Assembly: GCF_017695975.1 (NCBI RefSeq)
Contig: NZ_JAAORN010000001.1
Location: 620,001-684,000 of the forward strand
Length of the DNA: 64,000 nt
Reading direction: 5' to 3'
Origin: Prochlorococcus marinus CUG1417
GTDB lineage: Bacteria; Cyanobacteriota; Cyanobacteriia; PCC-6307; Cyanobiaceae
Shown here: piece by piece, positions 7,817 to 17,483 of the stretch
Numbering within the stretch: the first letter of the stretch is position 1
Layout of the letters: each line of letters begins with the position of its first letter
Notes under the pieces: generated by a model
Seen by the model: only the letters and a program-made list of their open reading frames with translations
Told to the model about the DNA's origin: nothing
Database searches by the model: none
Translations under genes and position numbers: made by a program

Positions 7817-7987
7817 CTATTTTGCACCCAAAAAGAATAATCCAAAGTTGACATTTTGTTGAAATAAACCAAATAAGTTGTTACCGACTATGGCAGCTAT
7901 TATTAAGACGAAGGCAACAATGGCAAAAAGAGCACTTACGTCTTTTATGTCATAAGGCGCTTTAAATAAAGGTTTCTGGTCTGCCAT
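7817..7987 (-). CDS. 56-residue single-helix membrane protein
   Basis: From ATG 7987 the frame reads MADQKPLFKAPYDIKDVSAL, then a hydrophobic helix ending in VGNNLFGLF and a short aromatic tail. Codon use and the soluble-helix-tail layout match genuine small cyanobacterial thylakoid proteins. I cannot assign it to a known photosystem or NDH subunit. It stands alone between the hli cassette and the riboswitch-controlled peptide. Confidence 0.6.
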   Translation of the reverse strand: MADQKPLFKAPYDIKDVSALFAIVAFVLIIAAIVGNNLFGLFQQNVNFGLFFLGAK

Positions 7988-8073
7988 GGTTATGAGATCT
8001 ATAAACGCAATTAAATCACATTACTTTAATACTTATTAGAAGTATTAAGTAATTTTTTAGATTAAGTTTAGAC

Positions 8074-8097
8074 AAAAAAAAACCACTAAAAGTGGTT
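8074..8097 (-). terminator. Intrinsic terminator of the DUF4278 peptide gene
   Basis: Inverted repeat AACCACT (8081-8087) and AGTGGTT (8091-8097) with a 3-nt loop, followed on the minus strand by seven T (A-run 8074-8080). It lies 23 bases after the stop codon at 8120, closing a short transcript made of riboswitch and peptide. Confidence 0.8.
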
Positions 8098-8119
8098 CTT
8101 TTGTAATTACATAAATGAA

Positions 8120-8221
8120 CTAACTTGTGTAGGCTTTTCCTCTATAAGTAAGTTCGTTGTGCTGCTTTTTAGCTGCTTCTTTGTTCTGGACGTACTTTTG
8201 TCCTCTGTAAATTAGAGTCAT
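8120..8221 (-). CDS. DUF4278 (PirA-like) 33-residue peptide under riboswitch control
   Basis: Reads MTLIYRGQKYVQNKEAAKKQ and ends LTYRGKAYTS. The YRGxxY element at both ends is the hallmark of DUF4278, whose Synechocystis member PirA is a PII-interacting regulator of nitrogen flux. It follows a structured leader that matches the glutamine riboswitch class known as the Downstream-peptide motif, so production is expected to rise with glutamine. The product is shorter than typical PirA and its binding partner here is inferred. A terminator follows directly. Confidence 0.75.
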   Translation of the reverse strand: MTLIYRGQKYVQNKEAAKKQHNELTYRGKAYTS

Positions 8222-8229
8222 CTTTAAGC

Positions 8230-8317
8230 TCCGGTTTCGCTTAAGTCCCCGTTCCATGGCTTAAGTCGATTTGCGGCTTGCTATACGCAAGTTGAACGTT
8301 TTGGTAGCGGTTGCTAC
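8230..8317 (-). promoter_or_regulatory. Glutamine riboswitch (Downstream-peptide motif) with NtcA-like palindrome
   Basis: On the minus strand, CGTTC (8298-8294) can pair with GAACG (8254-8250), enclosing a CTTGC/GCAAG hairpin and the conserved single-stranded region before GGAACGGGG. A palindromic CTTAAG occurs inside the element and again just after it, so the two can pair as the expected pseudoknot close to the start codon. Upstream at 8317-8304 is GTAGCAACCGCTAC, a perfect GTA-N8-TAC NtcA-type box that could also form a hairpin; a TAGTAT -10 element (8329-8324) precedes it. The whole 303-bp gap 8222-8524 holds no other gene. Confidence 0.7.
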
Positions 8318-8524
8318 AATTTAATACTAACATTCAAGAAAATTATTTGTCTAGGTCTTTGATAAATTAACTTAATAATTTAAAACGAAATAGTTTCCTA
8401 CTAAAGATATTTATGTTTTTCTTTATGTAGTTTCTTGCAGGTTACATTTTGTGCGTTTTTGAGAAGTATTTTTTATTTAATGAACTTTTAAATGTAAAAT
8501 TCTTTAGATTATAAAATTTGTTTT

Positions 8525-8719
8525 ATGTTTTCTAGAAGCAAAAAACCTACAGTAAAAAAATCTGCAATAGTTGAAGAGACTCCATTATTTGCTCAATTAC
8601 TACCATTCGCAAACAGAATGAATGATAAGGTTCAATTGGTAAATGCTTTGGCTTTTACTTTTATTATGGGATTCTCAATTTTTGGAATTGCCCTATGGAA
8701 ACTATCAGGGCTGACCTAA
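8525..8719 (+). CDS. 64-residue single-helix membrane protein
   Basis: Soluble basic N-terminus (MFSRSKKPTVKKSAIVEETP), then an amphipathic stretch, then one membrane helix (AFTFIMGFSIFGIALWKL). The length and layout are typical of small conserved cyanobacterial thylakoid proteins. Family not recognised. Its stop overlaps the end of the convergent gene at 8716 by four bases. Confidence 0.65.
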   Translation: MFSRSKKPTVKKSAIVEETPLFAQLLPFANRMNDKVQLVNALAFTFIMGFSIFGIALWKLSGLT

Positions 8720-8982
8720 TTAATTAATTTTTGCAAAGCTTCAATTTTTGATTCTTTGTTTTTAATTATGGTTATTAACCATTTAGAGGCTAGCCCTCTG
8801 GATATTGATCTGTTTTTCAGAAATCTACATATATAAACATGTAGATTTTTTTCGTTTTTGGAGTTAAATTTTTCCTCAAAATCTAAGATAGCCTCTTCTG
8901 ATGTTCTTTTTCTTAGCTCATCAACTAATGCATGACTAGAGGAATCATTAAATAAGTTCCCAATATTTAAACTTAATGTCAT
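8716..8982 (-). CDS. Hypothetical protein, 88 residues
   Basis: Soluble and mainly helical. It begins MTLSLNIGNLFNDSSSHALV, with a central acidic helix and a basic region containing CRFLKNRSISRGLASKWL. No cofactor motif and no membrane segment. It is followed at its 3' side by the convergent small membrane gene. Function not recognised. Confidence 0.55.
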   Translation of the reverse strand: MTLSLNIGNLFNDSSSHALVDELRKRTSEEAILDFEEKFNSKNEKNLHVYICRFLKNRSISRGLASKWLITIIKNKESKIEALQKLIN

Positions 8983-9070
8983 AAAAAATTTATGTCCCTA
9001 TTTAAGAGGTAGCCATAAATTAAATTATTAAAAACTAATTTATATTTTTTATTTACAAATAATTCAAAAT

Positions 9071-11404
9071 TTAATCTTTTGGTTTAGCCAAAGGAAGTAA
9101 ACACTTATCTGAATCACAACCTGCTGGTCCTGCTTCAGATAGTTCTCCAACATCATATTTATTAAGAGCGTCAAAGAAATCGTTGTTAACTTTCCTTTCT
9201 ATTACTTTATTTTGCAATAATATATATTCCTCTTTACTTATTGGTTCAAAGGGTAATCTCGGAAAAGTAGCATTGGCACTAAATCGAGCTAGCAATGCCG
9301 CTGAAATATATCCCTCATTATTTTCTATTGCATTATGAATAGCCTTAGCTAAACCTTCGATTTCATTTTCTCTGAATTCTATAGTTGCAGAGGTATTATG
9401 CTCTGTGTAAAATTTCTGCACTTGCATGTAAAAATCAAATTGAGCTAATGCTGAGAAATTATTAATGTCTATTTGGTCTGCGCCGTCTATATTCGCCCAA
9501 CTAACTTCTGTAGGGATTTCAACTAACCATTCTGTGCATCTTGGATCAAATGGATTATCGAGCAAGCAGCCATTTTCATCTTTATCAGACTGAGATGGAA
9601 CAACTGAGTAACCATAATCCATGCAAGCTAAAGCGATTGGATCATTTTTCCTGAAAGTTATTCTTCTTATGAATCTTTGAGCCTTTGGAGGATGCCATCC
9701 TGGAGCTGCTCCAGTAAGAAGACTTTTAGTCCCAGCAGGCTGAACTGTTGTGCATCGATTTGGTCTTCTTAGATTATGCTTATCACAATATTCCCAAACA
9801 GTTTCTTTTACTATCTCTCTCCAAGAATTTAAGAATTTAGCTTCCTTCTCTTTGAAAGCCTTTCCTTCTTCGCTATTTGGTCTTCCTGCTTCCCACCACT
9901 TCAACCATGGTGTCCCAAACGCATGGACGCAGAAATCAAATAACCCAGTGAAACTTACCCCTACAATAGGATCATATTCCCTACTTTTTCTGTAACGCTC
10001 AACTTCAAACTCATGATTGAGTAAGCATGCTACCGAAAGAGCTGCAGCTTTAAAAGCCTTTTTTTGATCTTCAAAATTTTCAGGATCAATCTGATTTAAA
10101 TGAACCTCAGCCAAATTGCAATGAAAATCATTTCCTAAGATCTCGCCGCAAGGGTTTAGTCCATATCTGCTCATCCTGTGATCTAGCTCTTCTTTGGAAA
10201 AAGGACCATAACTACTATTTATCCAATTTCTCGCTTCATCTTTACCTTGTTCTGAGTAGATTTCAATAAATTCCTTTCTCAATTCATCATCTTTGAGAAT
10301 ATCTGCATTTGACCTTGCGATTGCTTCGGGTGCAAATTGAATAGCTCCCTCACCTGAATGGAATTGTTTTGTTACAGCATCCAAAACAGTTTGGTAAGTC
10401 GGTTTTGTATGGTAAACCCTGGTATGATTTGCCATCCTTAGGGCATCTTTTTCAGGATCTATTCTCCAATTGCCGTTCTCATCTTGACTCCATAAATTTT
10501 CTTTTGCCGATGCTGCTTCCTTATCATCTGAAGCAAACTGTCTCATTCCAGCACTTCTTCTTATATTCCCGGCAACTATGGTTACTGCAGCTTCATCAAT
10601 TAATAAACAACACTCTACTGTACTTAATTTCCTGCCGATTGCCTTTCCAAGAAGTGATGCGACTCTTGAGTAGAGATCTTTCAATTTGATGGGATTTGCC
10701 ATCCCACCAAAACCTTTTAATGATTCTCCAGCAGGCCTAATATCTTCCAAATTAATATAAACATCAATTTCGCTTTCAAGACTTTGGTTACTTGATGCTT
10801 CAAGAAGATATTTATAGCTATCTACCCACCCTCTTCTGCTATCTCCCACTTTAATATGAAGATCTTTTCCTTTGATTTCTAATGATGATTCTTCTACTCT
10901 TTTATCTTTAGGAGTTATTCCAACTTCACTAACTGATTTAATATTTATTTTGTTTATTACCGTAGGTAGTTTATTTATAAAATGAGGCTCAATTATTGCA
11001 CCTGTTCCACAGCCCATCATTGCTAAGTCCATCATCAAAGCAAAGGCTTCCCAATCAATCAAGTTTGTTGAAGTACAGTTGTATGCCCCAGAGAAATTTT
11101 GGTTTTTATTAATCCAAGGAGTTCCTCCAATCCATAACCATCTCCCTGAAGGCTGGGCTTTTTGGTTACTTTGCATTTCTCTCATTAGGATCAATTCTTC
11201 ATCAGAAAGTTTTCCTAATTCTTTTAATCCCGATAAATTTCTTTCGCCTACTTCACTCCAGTTCTCCCTTTTCCCAGAGGTGGTTTTCCTGCTGTAAGAT
11301 CTGAAAAAAACAGGATAAGCAGCTGGCGCAGTCTTTGGAAAATCATCTTTTTTAAGATTATTGGAATTGCTCTCTGAAGAAGCTTTATTTGGTGCAACAG
11401 TCAC
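9071..11404 (-). CDS. nrdJ: Adenosylcobalamin-dependent ribonucleotide reductase (class II)
   Basis: 777 residues, one polypeptide, as in cyanobacterial class II enzymes that reduce ribonucleoside triphosphates using a B12 thiyl-radical mechanism. Visible landmarks: SGAYNCTST near the N-terminus (redox-active Cys), NPCGEILGND (NxCxE loop with the radical Cys and catalytic Glu), PAGTKSLLTGAAPG, and the C-terminal Cys pair CDSDKC that re-reduces the active site. No iron-dependent subunit lies nearby. Dependence on B12 avoids the iron cost of class I enzymes. It is preceded by 133 bp with no riboswitch that I can see. Confidence 0.97.
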   Translation of the reverse strand: MTVAPNKASSESNSNNLKKDDFPKTAPAAYPVFFRSYSRKTTSGKRENWSEVGERNLSGLKELGKLSDEELILMREMQSNQKAQPSGRWLWIGGTPWINKNQNFSGAYNCTSTNLIDWEAFALMMDLAMMGCGTGAIIEPHFINKLPTVINKINIKSVSEVGITPKDKRVEESSLEIKGKDLHIKVGDSRRGWVDSYKYLLEASSNQSLESEIDVYINLEDIRPAGESLKGFGGMANPIKLKDLYSRVASLLGKAIGRKLSTVECCLLIDEAAVTIVAGNIRRSAGMRQFASDDKEAASAKENLWSQDENGNWRIDPEKDALRMANHTRVYHTKPTYQTVLDAVTKQFHSGEGAIQFAPEAIARSNADILKDDELRKEFIEIYSEQGKDEARNWINSSYGPFSKEELDHRMSRYGLNPCGEILGNDFHCNLAEVHLNQIDPENFEDQKKAFKAAALSVACLLNHEFEVERYRKSREYDPIVGVSFTGLFDFCVHAFGTPWLKWWEAGRPNSEEGKAFKEKEAKFLNSWREIVKETVWEYCDKHNLRRPNRCTTVQPAGTKSLLTGAAPGWHPPKAQRFIRRITFRKNDPIALACMDYGYSVVPSQSDKDENGCLLDNPFDPRCTEWLVEIPTEVSWANIDGADQIDINNFSALAQFDFYMQVQKFYTEHNTSATIEFRENEIEGLAKAIHNAIENNEGYISAALLARFSANATFPRLPFEPISKEEYILLQNKVIERKVNNDFFDALNKYDVGELSEAGPAGCDSDKCLLPLAKPKD

Positions 11405-11537
11405 GATAAAAAAACTATGTAAATAACCCGTACTGGAAGAATAACTCTACCTGTGGCGTCTGCAACTATTCTTACCACTATTTAACGGTTTGTGTAGAAT
11501 TATGTTTAATATGTAATTCTTTTTTTCAAGAAAGGAT

Positions 11538-12233
11538 ATGGAAAGAATACCTGAACCTGAATTGATGGAAGAAAAAGAACAGGTCATTTCTTATGATGAA
11601 GCTGATTTTTCAGAAGGGGAAGTTAATCTCATTAATCAAATAAATCATTATCTTTTGAGAAAAAATATTTCTTTAGGTGAAAGTGATTTAATAGTTGATT
11701 TAGGATGCGGCCCAGGAAATATTTCTGAGAAGTTAGCAATAAAATGGCCTAATACTGAAGTAGTTGGAATAGATGGTTCAAAAGAGATGATTTTGAGAGC
11801 AGAATATAATAAAAATATCTCTAATAATAAAAAAAAACTAGAAAATTTACGTTACATTTGTTCTGATATAAAAGACATTAAATCTAATAATTTTTTACTT
11901 AAAAAAGGCATTAGTTTACTCGTAAGTAATAGCTTGATCCATCACATTACCAATCTTGAAGATTTCTTCAACACCATAAGAAGTTTGTCTAGTAGTATCA
12001 CTATAAATTTTCACAAGGACTTGAAAAGGCCATTAGATGAAAAGTCCGCTTTAGAACTCAAAGCACAATGTTCAACAAAATATAATGAGATTTTAACTAA
12101 TGATTATTATGCATCCTTGAGAGCTTCTTATACTTTTAAAGAGTTGAAAAATTTCACTTTAAAGAATAATCTATCCTCTTTAGATGTGTTTGAAGACGGT
12201 GATAAATATTTAATAGTTTATGGTAATGTTTAA
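11538..12233 (+). CDS. Class I SAM-dependent methyltransferase
   Basis: 231 residues. SAM motif I, VDLGCGPGN, at residues 53-61, is followed by the acidic motif VVGIDGSKEM. Then come a CSDIKDI motif and LLVSNSLIHHITN, as in small-molecule methyltransferases of the Methyltransf_25 type. The substrate is unknown. It is followed after 31 bp by prfC and may be co-transcribed with it. Confidence 0.75.
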   Translation: MERIPEPELMEEKEQVISYDEADFSEGEVNLINQINHYLLRKNISLGESDLIVDLGCGPGNISEKLAIKWPNTEVVGIDGSKEMILRAEYNKNISNNKKKLENLRYICSDIKDIKSNNFLLKKGISLLVSNSLIHHITNLEDFFNTIRSLSSSITINFHKDLKRPLDEKSALELKAQCSTKYNEILTNDYYASLRASYTFKELKNFTLKNNLSSLDVFEDGDKYLIVYGNV

Positions 12234-12264
12234 GAACTAAGTAAAAGGTACTTATATTAAATAG

Positions 12265-13902
12265 ATGAACTTAGGTACTAAAATTTTACATAATAAAGAA
12301 ATACTGGATGCTGTAAATAAAAGAAGAAATTTTGCCATCATTTCTCATCCAGATGCTGGGAAAACTACTCTTACTGAGAAACTTCTTTTATATGGAGGTG
12401 CCATTCAACAGGCAGGAGCAGTAAAGGCTAGGGGTAATCAGAGAAAAGCTACGTCAGACTGGATGGAACTTGAGAAACAAAGAGGTATTTCTATTACATC
12501 AACTGTATTGCAATTTGAATATGAAAGATCAGTAATCAATTTATTAGATACTCCAGGTCACCAAGACTTCTCAGAAGATACTTATAGAACATTAGCTGCT
12601 GCTGATAATGCAGTTATGTTAGAAGATGCTGCTAAAGGATTAGAGCCTCAAACTAGAAAATTGTTTGAAGTTTGCAAGATGCGAAAAATACCAATATTTA
12701 CTTTCATAAATAAAATGGATAGACCAGGAAGAGAGCCATTCTCTTTACTTGATGAAATCGAATCAGAACTTGGATTAAATACTTTACCTATTAACTGGCC
12801 AATTGGGAGTGGCGAAGAATTTAGAGGAGTTATTGATCGATTTTCGAGAGAGGTGATTTTATTTGATAAAGCCGTGAGAGGAAAGCAATCGAATGAGAAA
12901 AGGTTAAGTCTTGAAGATAAAGAGATATCAAAATATGTAGAGAGAGATTTACTTGAAAACTCACTTGAAGAATTGGAGGTCCTTGATGAGGCAGGATCGA
13001 AATTTGAAAAAGAAAAAGTTTTTAATGGCTCTTTAACCCCAGTTTTCTTTGGATCTGCTATGACTAATTTTGGTGTAAGGCCATTTTTAGATAGTTTTTT
13101 AAAAATGGCTCAAAAACCAACTTCAAGAAATAGTAATAAAGGCGATGTTGAACCTGCAAGCGATGAATTTAGTGGGTTTGTTTTTAAGCTTCAGGCGAAT
13201 ATGGATCCAAAGCACAGAGATAGGGTTGCTTTTATAAGAGTTTGTAGTGGCAAATTTGAAAAAGATATGTCAGTTAAGCATTCCAGAACTGGGAAAATAA
13301 TCAGATTATCAAGACCTCAAAAAATATTTGGACAAGATAGAGAAGTAGTAGATGATGCATATCCAGGAGATGTTATTGGCTTGAATAATCCAGGCATGTT
13401 TTCTATTGGAGATACTCTTTATACTGGTTCATATCTGGAGTACGAAGGTATACCATCATTTAGCCCTGAAATATTCAGCTGGCTAAGAAATCCAAATCCC
13501 TCAGCATTTAAAAACTTTAGGAAGGGTGTTAATGAACTTCGTGAAGAAGGTGCTGTTCAGATTCTTTATGACTTTGATGAGAGCAAAAGAGATCCTATAC
13601 TCGCAGCTGTTGGTCAGTTGCAGTTAGAAGTTGTAACTCACAGGTTAAAAAGTGAATATGGTGTAGATGCAAATCTTGAATCAATGCCATATCAATTGGC
13701 TAGATGGGTTTCTGATGGATGGCCAGCAATTGAAAAACTAGGGAGAATATTTAATTGTAAAATAGTTAAAGATTGTTGGAATAGGCCAGTTATTCTTTTT
13801 AAAAATGAGTGGAATCTAAATCAATTTGTTGAAGACAATAATCAATTATCTTTAAACAAAGTCGCACCTGTTGTTAGTGGAGTCGAACCAATTGTTTTAT
13901 AA
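12265..13902 (+). CDS. prfC: Peptide chain release factor 3
   Basis: 545 residues, full length for RF3, the GTPase that recycles RF1 and RF2 from the ribosome. The P-loop [10 protein letters not shown] is at residues ~27-36. RGISITST (switch I), DTPGHQDF (switch II), NKMD and a GSAM-type G5 motif follow. The insertion and C-terminal domain carry the RF3-like [18 protein letters not shown], which also distinguishes it from EF-G. Confidence 0.95.
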   Translation: MNLGTKILHNKEILDAVNKRRNFAIISHPDAGKTTLTEKLLLYGGAIQQAGAVKARGNQRKATSDWMELEKQRGISITSTVLQFEYERSVINLLDTPGHQDFSEDTYRTLAAADNAVMLEDAAKGLEPQTRKLFEVCKMRKIPIFTFINKMDRPGREPFSLLDEIESELGLNTLPINWPIGSGEEFRGVIDRFSREVILFDKAVRGKQSNEKRLSLEDKEISKYVERDLLENSLEELEVLDEAGSKFEKEKVFNGSLTPVFFGSAMTNFGVRPFLDSFLKMAQKPTSRNSNKGDVEPASDEFSGFVFKLQANMDPKHRDRVAFIRVCSGKFEKDMSVKHSRTGKIIRLSRPQKIFGQDREVVDDAYPGDVIGLNNPGMFSIGDTLYTGSYLEYEGIPSFSPEIFSWLRNPNPSAFKNFRKGVNELREEGAVQILYDFDESKRDPILAAVGQLQLEVVTHRLKSEYGVDANLESMPYQLARWVSDGWPAIEKLGRIFNCKIVKDCWNRPVILFKNEWNLNQFVEDNNQLSLNKVAPVVSGVEPIVL

Positions 13903-13953
13903 AGTCTTAATGAATTATAAAATTGGTTAATCTGTTAGTATTGGAAAAAAATT

Positions 13954-14628
13954 TTGGAATCAAACAGTAGTAAAAACAATAGCGAAAAATCACCTTATGA
14001 AATTTTAGGTGTTGATGAGGGTGCCGCTTTTGAGGATATTCAGAAGGCCAGAGACCTTAAAGTGAGAGAGGCTGGTGAAGATTTAATTTTGAAAGCGAAA
14101 ATAGAATCCTCCTTTGATCAATTGCTTATGGGGAGTTTGAAAGCTAGGCAATCAGGAAATGTAAGCTATGAAGCCGTGAGTGCTTCAAAAAAAGAAAAAC
14201 AAATTAATCAATTTGCCAATAACAATTTTCCACTGTTATCTAAGATAAAAAATTTAAATAATAACTCTAATAACTCAAATCAGTATAGTCTGCCCAAAAT
14301 AACCCCCCCCTCATTTGATAATCTTTCAATAAAAATATCTGTAGGGCTTTTATTTTTGATTTTGTTATTTATTAGTCCAGACTCTAATAATAGACTTTTG
14401 CTTTCTATCTCAACATTAATACTTACTTATACTCAAATCAAATCGGGAAAAAGATTTATTGGCTCTCTGGGTTGGAGTGTTACCTTTCTTTCGATAGGAC
14501 TAATATTTGGAGGATTACTTGAAAATAACTCTTTAATTCAGGAAGTATCAAACAATTCTTTATCAATGCAAAAAATTCAAAGTATTCCAGCCATGATTAT
14601 TTTATGGCTAGGCGTGATTTTCTTATGA
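13954..14628 (+). CDS. CPP1-like DnaJ-related membrane protein (DUF3353)
   Basis: 224 residues. The J-like domain at residues ~13-60 ([20 protein letters not shown]) lacks the HPD tripeptide needed to stimulate Hsp70, as in plant CPP1, the chaperone-like protein of protochlorophyllide oxidoreductase. After a low-complexity Asn-rich linker come about four membrane helices. The start is a TTG at 13954. In plants CPP1 stabilises POR; a role in chlorophyll synthesis here is inferred from the family. The 3' end overlaps hslO by six bases. Confidence 0.8.
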   Translation: MESNSSKNNSEKSPYEILGVDEGAAFEDIQKARDLKVREAGEDLILKAKIESSFDQLLMGSLKARQSGNVSYEAVSASKKEKQINQFANNNFPLLSKIKNLNNNSNNSNQYSLPKITPPSFDNLSIKISVGLLFLILLFISPDSNNRLLLSISTLILTYTQIKSGKRFIGSLGWSVTFLSIGLIFGGLLENNSLIQEVSNNSLSMQKIQSIPAMIILWLGVIFL

Positions 14629-15531
14629 TTGATTTTCAATCATAGATTTAATTTCTTGAAAATTTATAAGATATTTATTTTTGCAAAATTCGCAAACCAA
14701 TTCTGCTTTGCCATCTTTCTTGAGTATGTCTTCCAACTCGCTCTTATCAAGCATTTTCATTGCATTTAAACTTCTTTGTTTGGAACACTTGCATTTAAAA
14801 CTAACTTCTTGAGAACGAGCTTTTTCAGATATTGATTTATCGTCAATATCGGGGAATATATTTCTTATTAATGAAAGAAGATTATCTTTTGACTGGAATA
14901 GTTCTTCGCTAAAAGAATTAATTTCTTTACATCTTTCTTCAAGTAGTGAGACTAGTAAAGGGTCAGTGTCTTTTTTAGGTAAAACTTGAGCTAACAAGCC
15001 ACCACTACAAATAACGCCTTTATTTTGAATTTTCTCTCCAATGAATACAGCAGAAGGAGTCTGTTCTGAATGATATAAATATGAAGCTAAGTCTTCTGCA
15101 ATATTTCCATTTACTAATTCAACTGTGCTTGTAAAGGGTTCTCCAATACCGCTATCCCGAATAACATTTAAGTATCCAGTACCTAACGCTTTTGTGAAAT
15201 CAAAAGAATATTTATTATTATCTATTTTGACTAGATCTAATTCTAAATCGGGATTCCCTACATAACCTCTGACTTTGCCGTCTCGCCCTGCATCAACCAG
15301 CAATCCATTCAAAGGTCCGTCAGACGTAACTCTTAAAGTTACTCTCCCATGCATTATCTTCATTGAACTTGCTAAAAGCAGTGAAGCACTTAATGCTCTT
15401 CCTAATATACAGGTGGTTAAATAAGAAAGACCGTGTCTTTTTTTTGCTTCTAGAGTAGATTCAGTTGTTAACACCGCAACTAATCTTATTCCTCCATTTG
15501 CTGCAGTAGCTCGAACTATCCTATCCTTCAT
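14623..15531 (-). CDS. hslO: Redox-regulated holdase chaperone Hsp33
   Basis: 302 residues. The N-terminal domain begins [18 protein letters not shown], with the conserved [10 protein letters not shown] region in the middle. The C-terminal zinc switch is intact: CKC near residue 250 and CEFC near residue 285. Oxidation releases zinc and activates holdase function. The start codon overlaps the end of the ABC ATPase gene by 11 bases, indicating co-translation. Confidence 0.95.
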   Translation of the reverse strand: MKDRIVRATAANGGIRLVAVLTTESTLEAKKRHGLSYLTTCILGRALSASLLLASSMKIMHGRVTLRVTSDGPLNGLLVDAGRDGKVRGYVGNPDLELDLVKIDNNKYSFDFTKALGTGYLNVIRDSGIGEPFTSTVELVNGNIAEDLASYLYHSEQTPSAVFIGEKIQNKGVICSGGLLAQVLPKKDTDPLLVSLLEERCKEINSFSEELFQSKDNLLSLIRNIFPDIDDKSISEKARSQEVSFKCKCSKQRSLNAMKMLDKSELEDILKKDGKAELVCEFCKNKYLINFQEIKSMIENQS

Positions 15532-16168
15532 GATTTTCTTTTTTAAGATTTTTGATTTTCCCTTTTTCCAGTATTAATATCCTAGACGGAATGCCCTCAA
15601 ATAAGGCAGGTTCATGAGTAACAATAATAATTGTATTTTTATTTTTTAGATCAAGAATTAAATTCTTCACATCATTTCTCATTGAATAATCTAATCCAGC
15701 AGTTGGTTCATCAAGTAAAAGAATTGACGGGTTTCTAAGTAGCTGAACTGCTACAGCTAACCTTCTTTGTTGTCCACCACTTAGTTGTTCTGGTGGTTGG
15801 GTCAGATTAATTTTTTTTAAACCAACTTTACTTAAAACTATTTCTATATTTTTATCTCTTAAAGATTTATGTCCTATTTTTAATTCTTTCCCAATGGTTG
15901 TACCGATAAAGTATCTTTCAGGAAATTGGAATACTACTCCACAAAACCATCTTCTTTGTCTAGAAGATAAAATTTTATTTTTCCAAGTAATTTCCCCTTT
16001 TTGGGGATTAGTTAATCCGCTTATTATTTCAAGAAGAGTTGTCTTCCCAGAACCACTATTACCACAAATTAAAATAATTTCATTTTCATGAACTTTAAAA
16101 TTTAGATTGTCTATTATTTTTCTTTCACCATTTTGAGGTTGATAAGATATTTCTCTTAAATCAAGCAT
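15521..16168 (-). CDS. ABC transporter ATP-binding protein, EcfA/CbiO-like, orphan
   Basis: 215 residues. Walker [10 protein letters not shown] (36-44), Q-loop [19 protein letters not shown], signature [12 protein letters not shown], Walker [13 protein letters not shown] and a switch His (IIVTHEP). The FPExxF pattern after the Q-loop glutamine is typical of ECF-type ATPases. No membrane or substrate-binding component is encoded next to it, so the partner must lie elsewhere. Co-transcribed with hslO. Confidence 0.8.
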   Translation of the reverse strand: MLDLREISYQPQNGERKIIDNLNFKVHENEIILICGNSGSGKTTLLEIISGLTNPQKGEITWKNKILSSRQRRWFCGVVFQFPERYFIGTTIGKELKIGHKSLRDKNIEIVLSKVGLKKINLTQPPEQLSGGQQRRLAVAVQLLRNPSILLLDEPTAGLDYSMRNDVKNLILDLKNKNTIIIVTHEPALFEGIPSRILILEKGKIKNLKKENHEG

Positions 16169-16251
16169 TATTAATTAAGTTGTGAGTATGAATTTTAATC
16201 TAGTGATAACTTACTTATAATAGCTATATATCAAAAAAGCTATTAGACAAT

Positions 16252-16695
16252 ATGAATATTATTTTTAGAGAAGTTGATCCTTTTAATTGTTGGATATGGA
16301 TAAAGTTTTCAGAATCACCAACTCAAGATGAAAAAAATTATTTAGACGGTGTTTTTGATAGTTGGTACGTTTTAGGAAGGTTGGGAGGATTTAATTCTGA
16401 AAATTTGCAAACTCATGAAGAAGGTTCAGATCTCAGTTGGATGTCCTACGATAATGACCAAAAAAATTCATCTCTTCCAGCATTAATGCATAATTTGGGA
16501 ATTATGGAATATCAAAACCTGTGGGGTAGATGTTGGGTTGATTTCGGAACTTCCGACTCCATTGCAATAGATATATTAATTAATTCTTTGAATGAGATAT
16601 CAAATAATTATGTAAAAATTGAAGAGTTAATTATTGGGGGTGAAAATAATGATTGGGCAATTGAAGAACATGAAGATTTAGTTTTCAAAGATTAA
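16252..16695 (+). CDS. DUF3531-family protein
   Basis: 147 residues, acidic, soluble. The Trp/Tyr-rich blocks FNCWIWIKFSESPTQDEKNY, DSWYVLGRLGGFNSENLQ and NLWGRCWVDFGTSD fit the DUF3531 family of cyanobacteria and plastids, whose function is unknown. It is the first of three tightly spaced plus-strand genes (8 bp to rsmE, then DUF92). Confidence 0.8.
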   Translation: MNIIFREVDPFNCWIWIKFSESPTQDEKNYLDGVFDSWYVLGRLGGFNSENLQTHEEGSDLSWMSYDNDQKNSSLPALMHNLGIMEYQNLWGRCWVDFGTSDSIAIDILINSLNEISNNYVKIEELIIGGENNDWAIEEHEDLVFKD

Positions 16696-16703
16696 GAGTT
16701 TAG

Positions 16704-17477
16704 ATGGAAGACTTAACAAGATTAATTATTTCCCATGAAAGAATTGAAAATATTAAGAATAATAATTTAGAACTTTCTAAAGAAGAGGCTCATTATATAG
16801 ATAAAGTAATGAGGATAAAAAATGGTAAAGAAATATTTATATCTAACGGAAAGGGCTCATTATGGAAAGCTATAAAAGTTAAAAACGATTGTTTAGAAAT
16901 AATTCAATTAAAAAAACCTTACTTATTTCAAGAACAAGAAATTTACTTATTAGGAATAGCTGTTGTTATACCAAAGAGTGGTTTTGAGGATATTTTAAAA
17001 ATGTGTACTGAAATAGGAATTGATTTTATACAGCCTTTATTTTCAGAAAGACAGATAAACAAAAAATTAAATTTTTCTAAAAAACTTTTGAGATGGAATT
17101 CAATTATCAAAGAAGCAGTTGAGCAAAGTGAGAGATTATGGAAACCATCTATTTTAAATGGTATGGATATTATTGAATGGCTAAAAAGTATAGATAATCA
17201 AGAAAGGGTTTCAATTTCTATAACTAGAGAAGATACTTGTTACGACTTAAATCGATGGTTAAGAAAACAACAAGAATTTGTAATTAAAAAAGGAGGTATT
17301 TTTTGGAATGTAATTGGCCCTGAAGGAGGTTGGTCCTCTAAAGAAATTGATTTTTTTCATAAAAATAATATTACCCTTGTTAAACTTTCAGACACTATCT
17401 TAAGAACTTCAACGGCTAGTATTAACGCATCCTCAATTCTAAATCAGTGGAGAATAGACTTGAAATTAAGGAATTAG
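16704..17477 (+). CDS. rsmE: 16S rRNA m3U1498 methyltransferase
   Basis: 257 residues. The N-terminal PUA-like domain (HYIDKVMRIKNGKEIFISNG) is followed by a SPOUT knot domain. The knot shows VIGPEGGWSSKEIDFF, then VKLSDTILRTSTASINASSI, the RsmE signature that binds SAM and methylates U1498 of 16S rRNA. The gene sits 8 bp after the DUF3531 gene. Confidence 0.93.
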   Translation: MEDLTRLIISHERIENIKNNNLELSKEEAHYIDKVMRIKNGKEIFISNGKGSLWKAIKVKNDCLEIIQLKKPYLFQEQEIYLLGIAVVIPKSGFEDILKMCTEIGIDFIQPLFSERQINKKLNFSKKLLRWNSIIKEAVEQSERLWKPSILNGMDIIEWLKSIDNQERVSISITREDTCYDLNRWLRKQQEFVIKKGGIFWNVIGPEGGWSSKEIDFFHKNNITLVKLSDTILRTSTASINASSILNQWRIDLKLRN

Positions 17478-17483
17478 ATAAAT

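Noticed and set aside
10369-10689. 106-codon plus-strand frame antisense to nrdJ
   Set aside because: Overlaps essential nrdJ sequence, Cys/Leu/His-rich composition typical of antisense translation.
11405-11537. Cobalamin riboswitch upstream of nrdJ
   Set aside because: The 133-bp gap is too short and lacks a recognisable B12 box.
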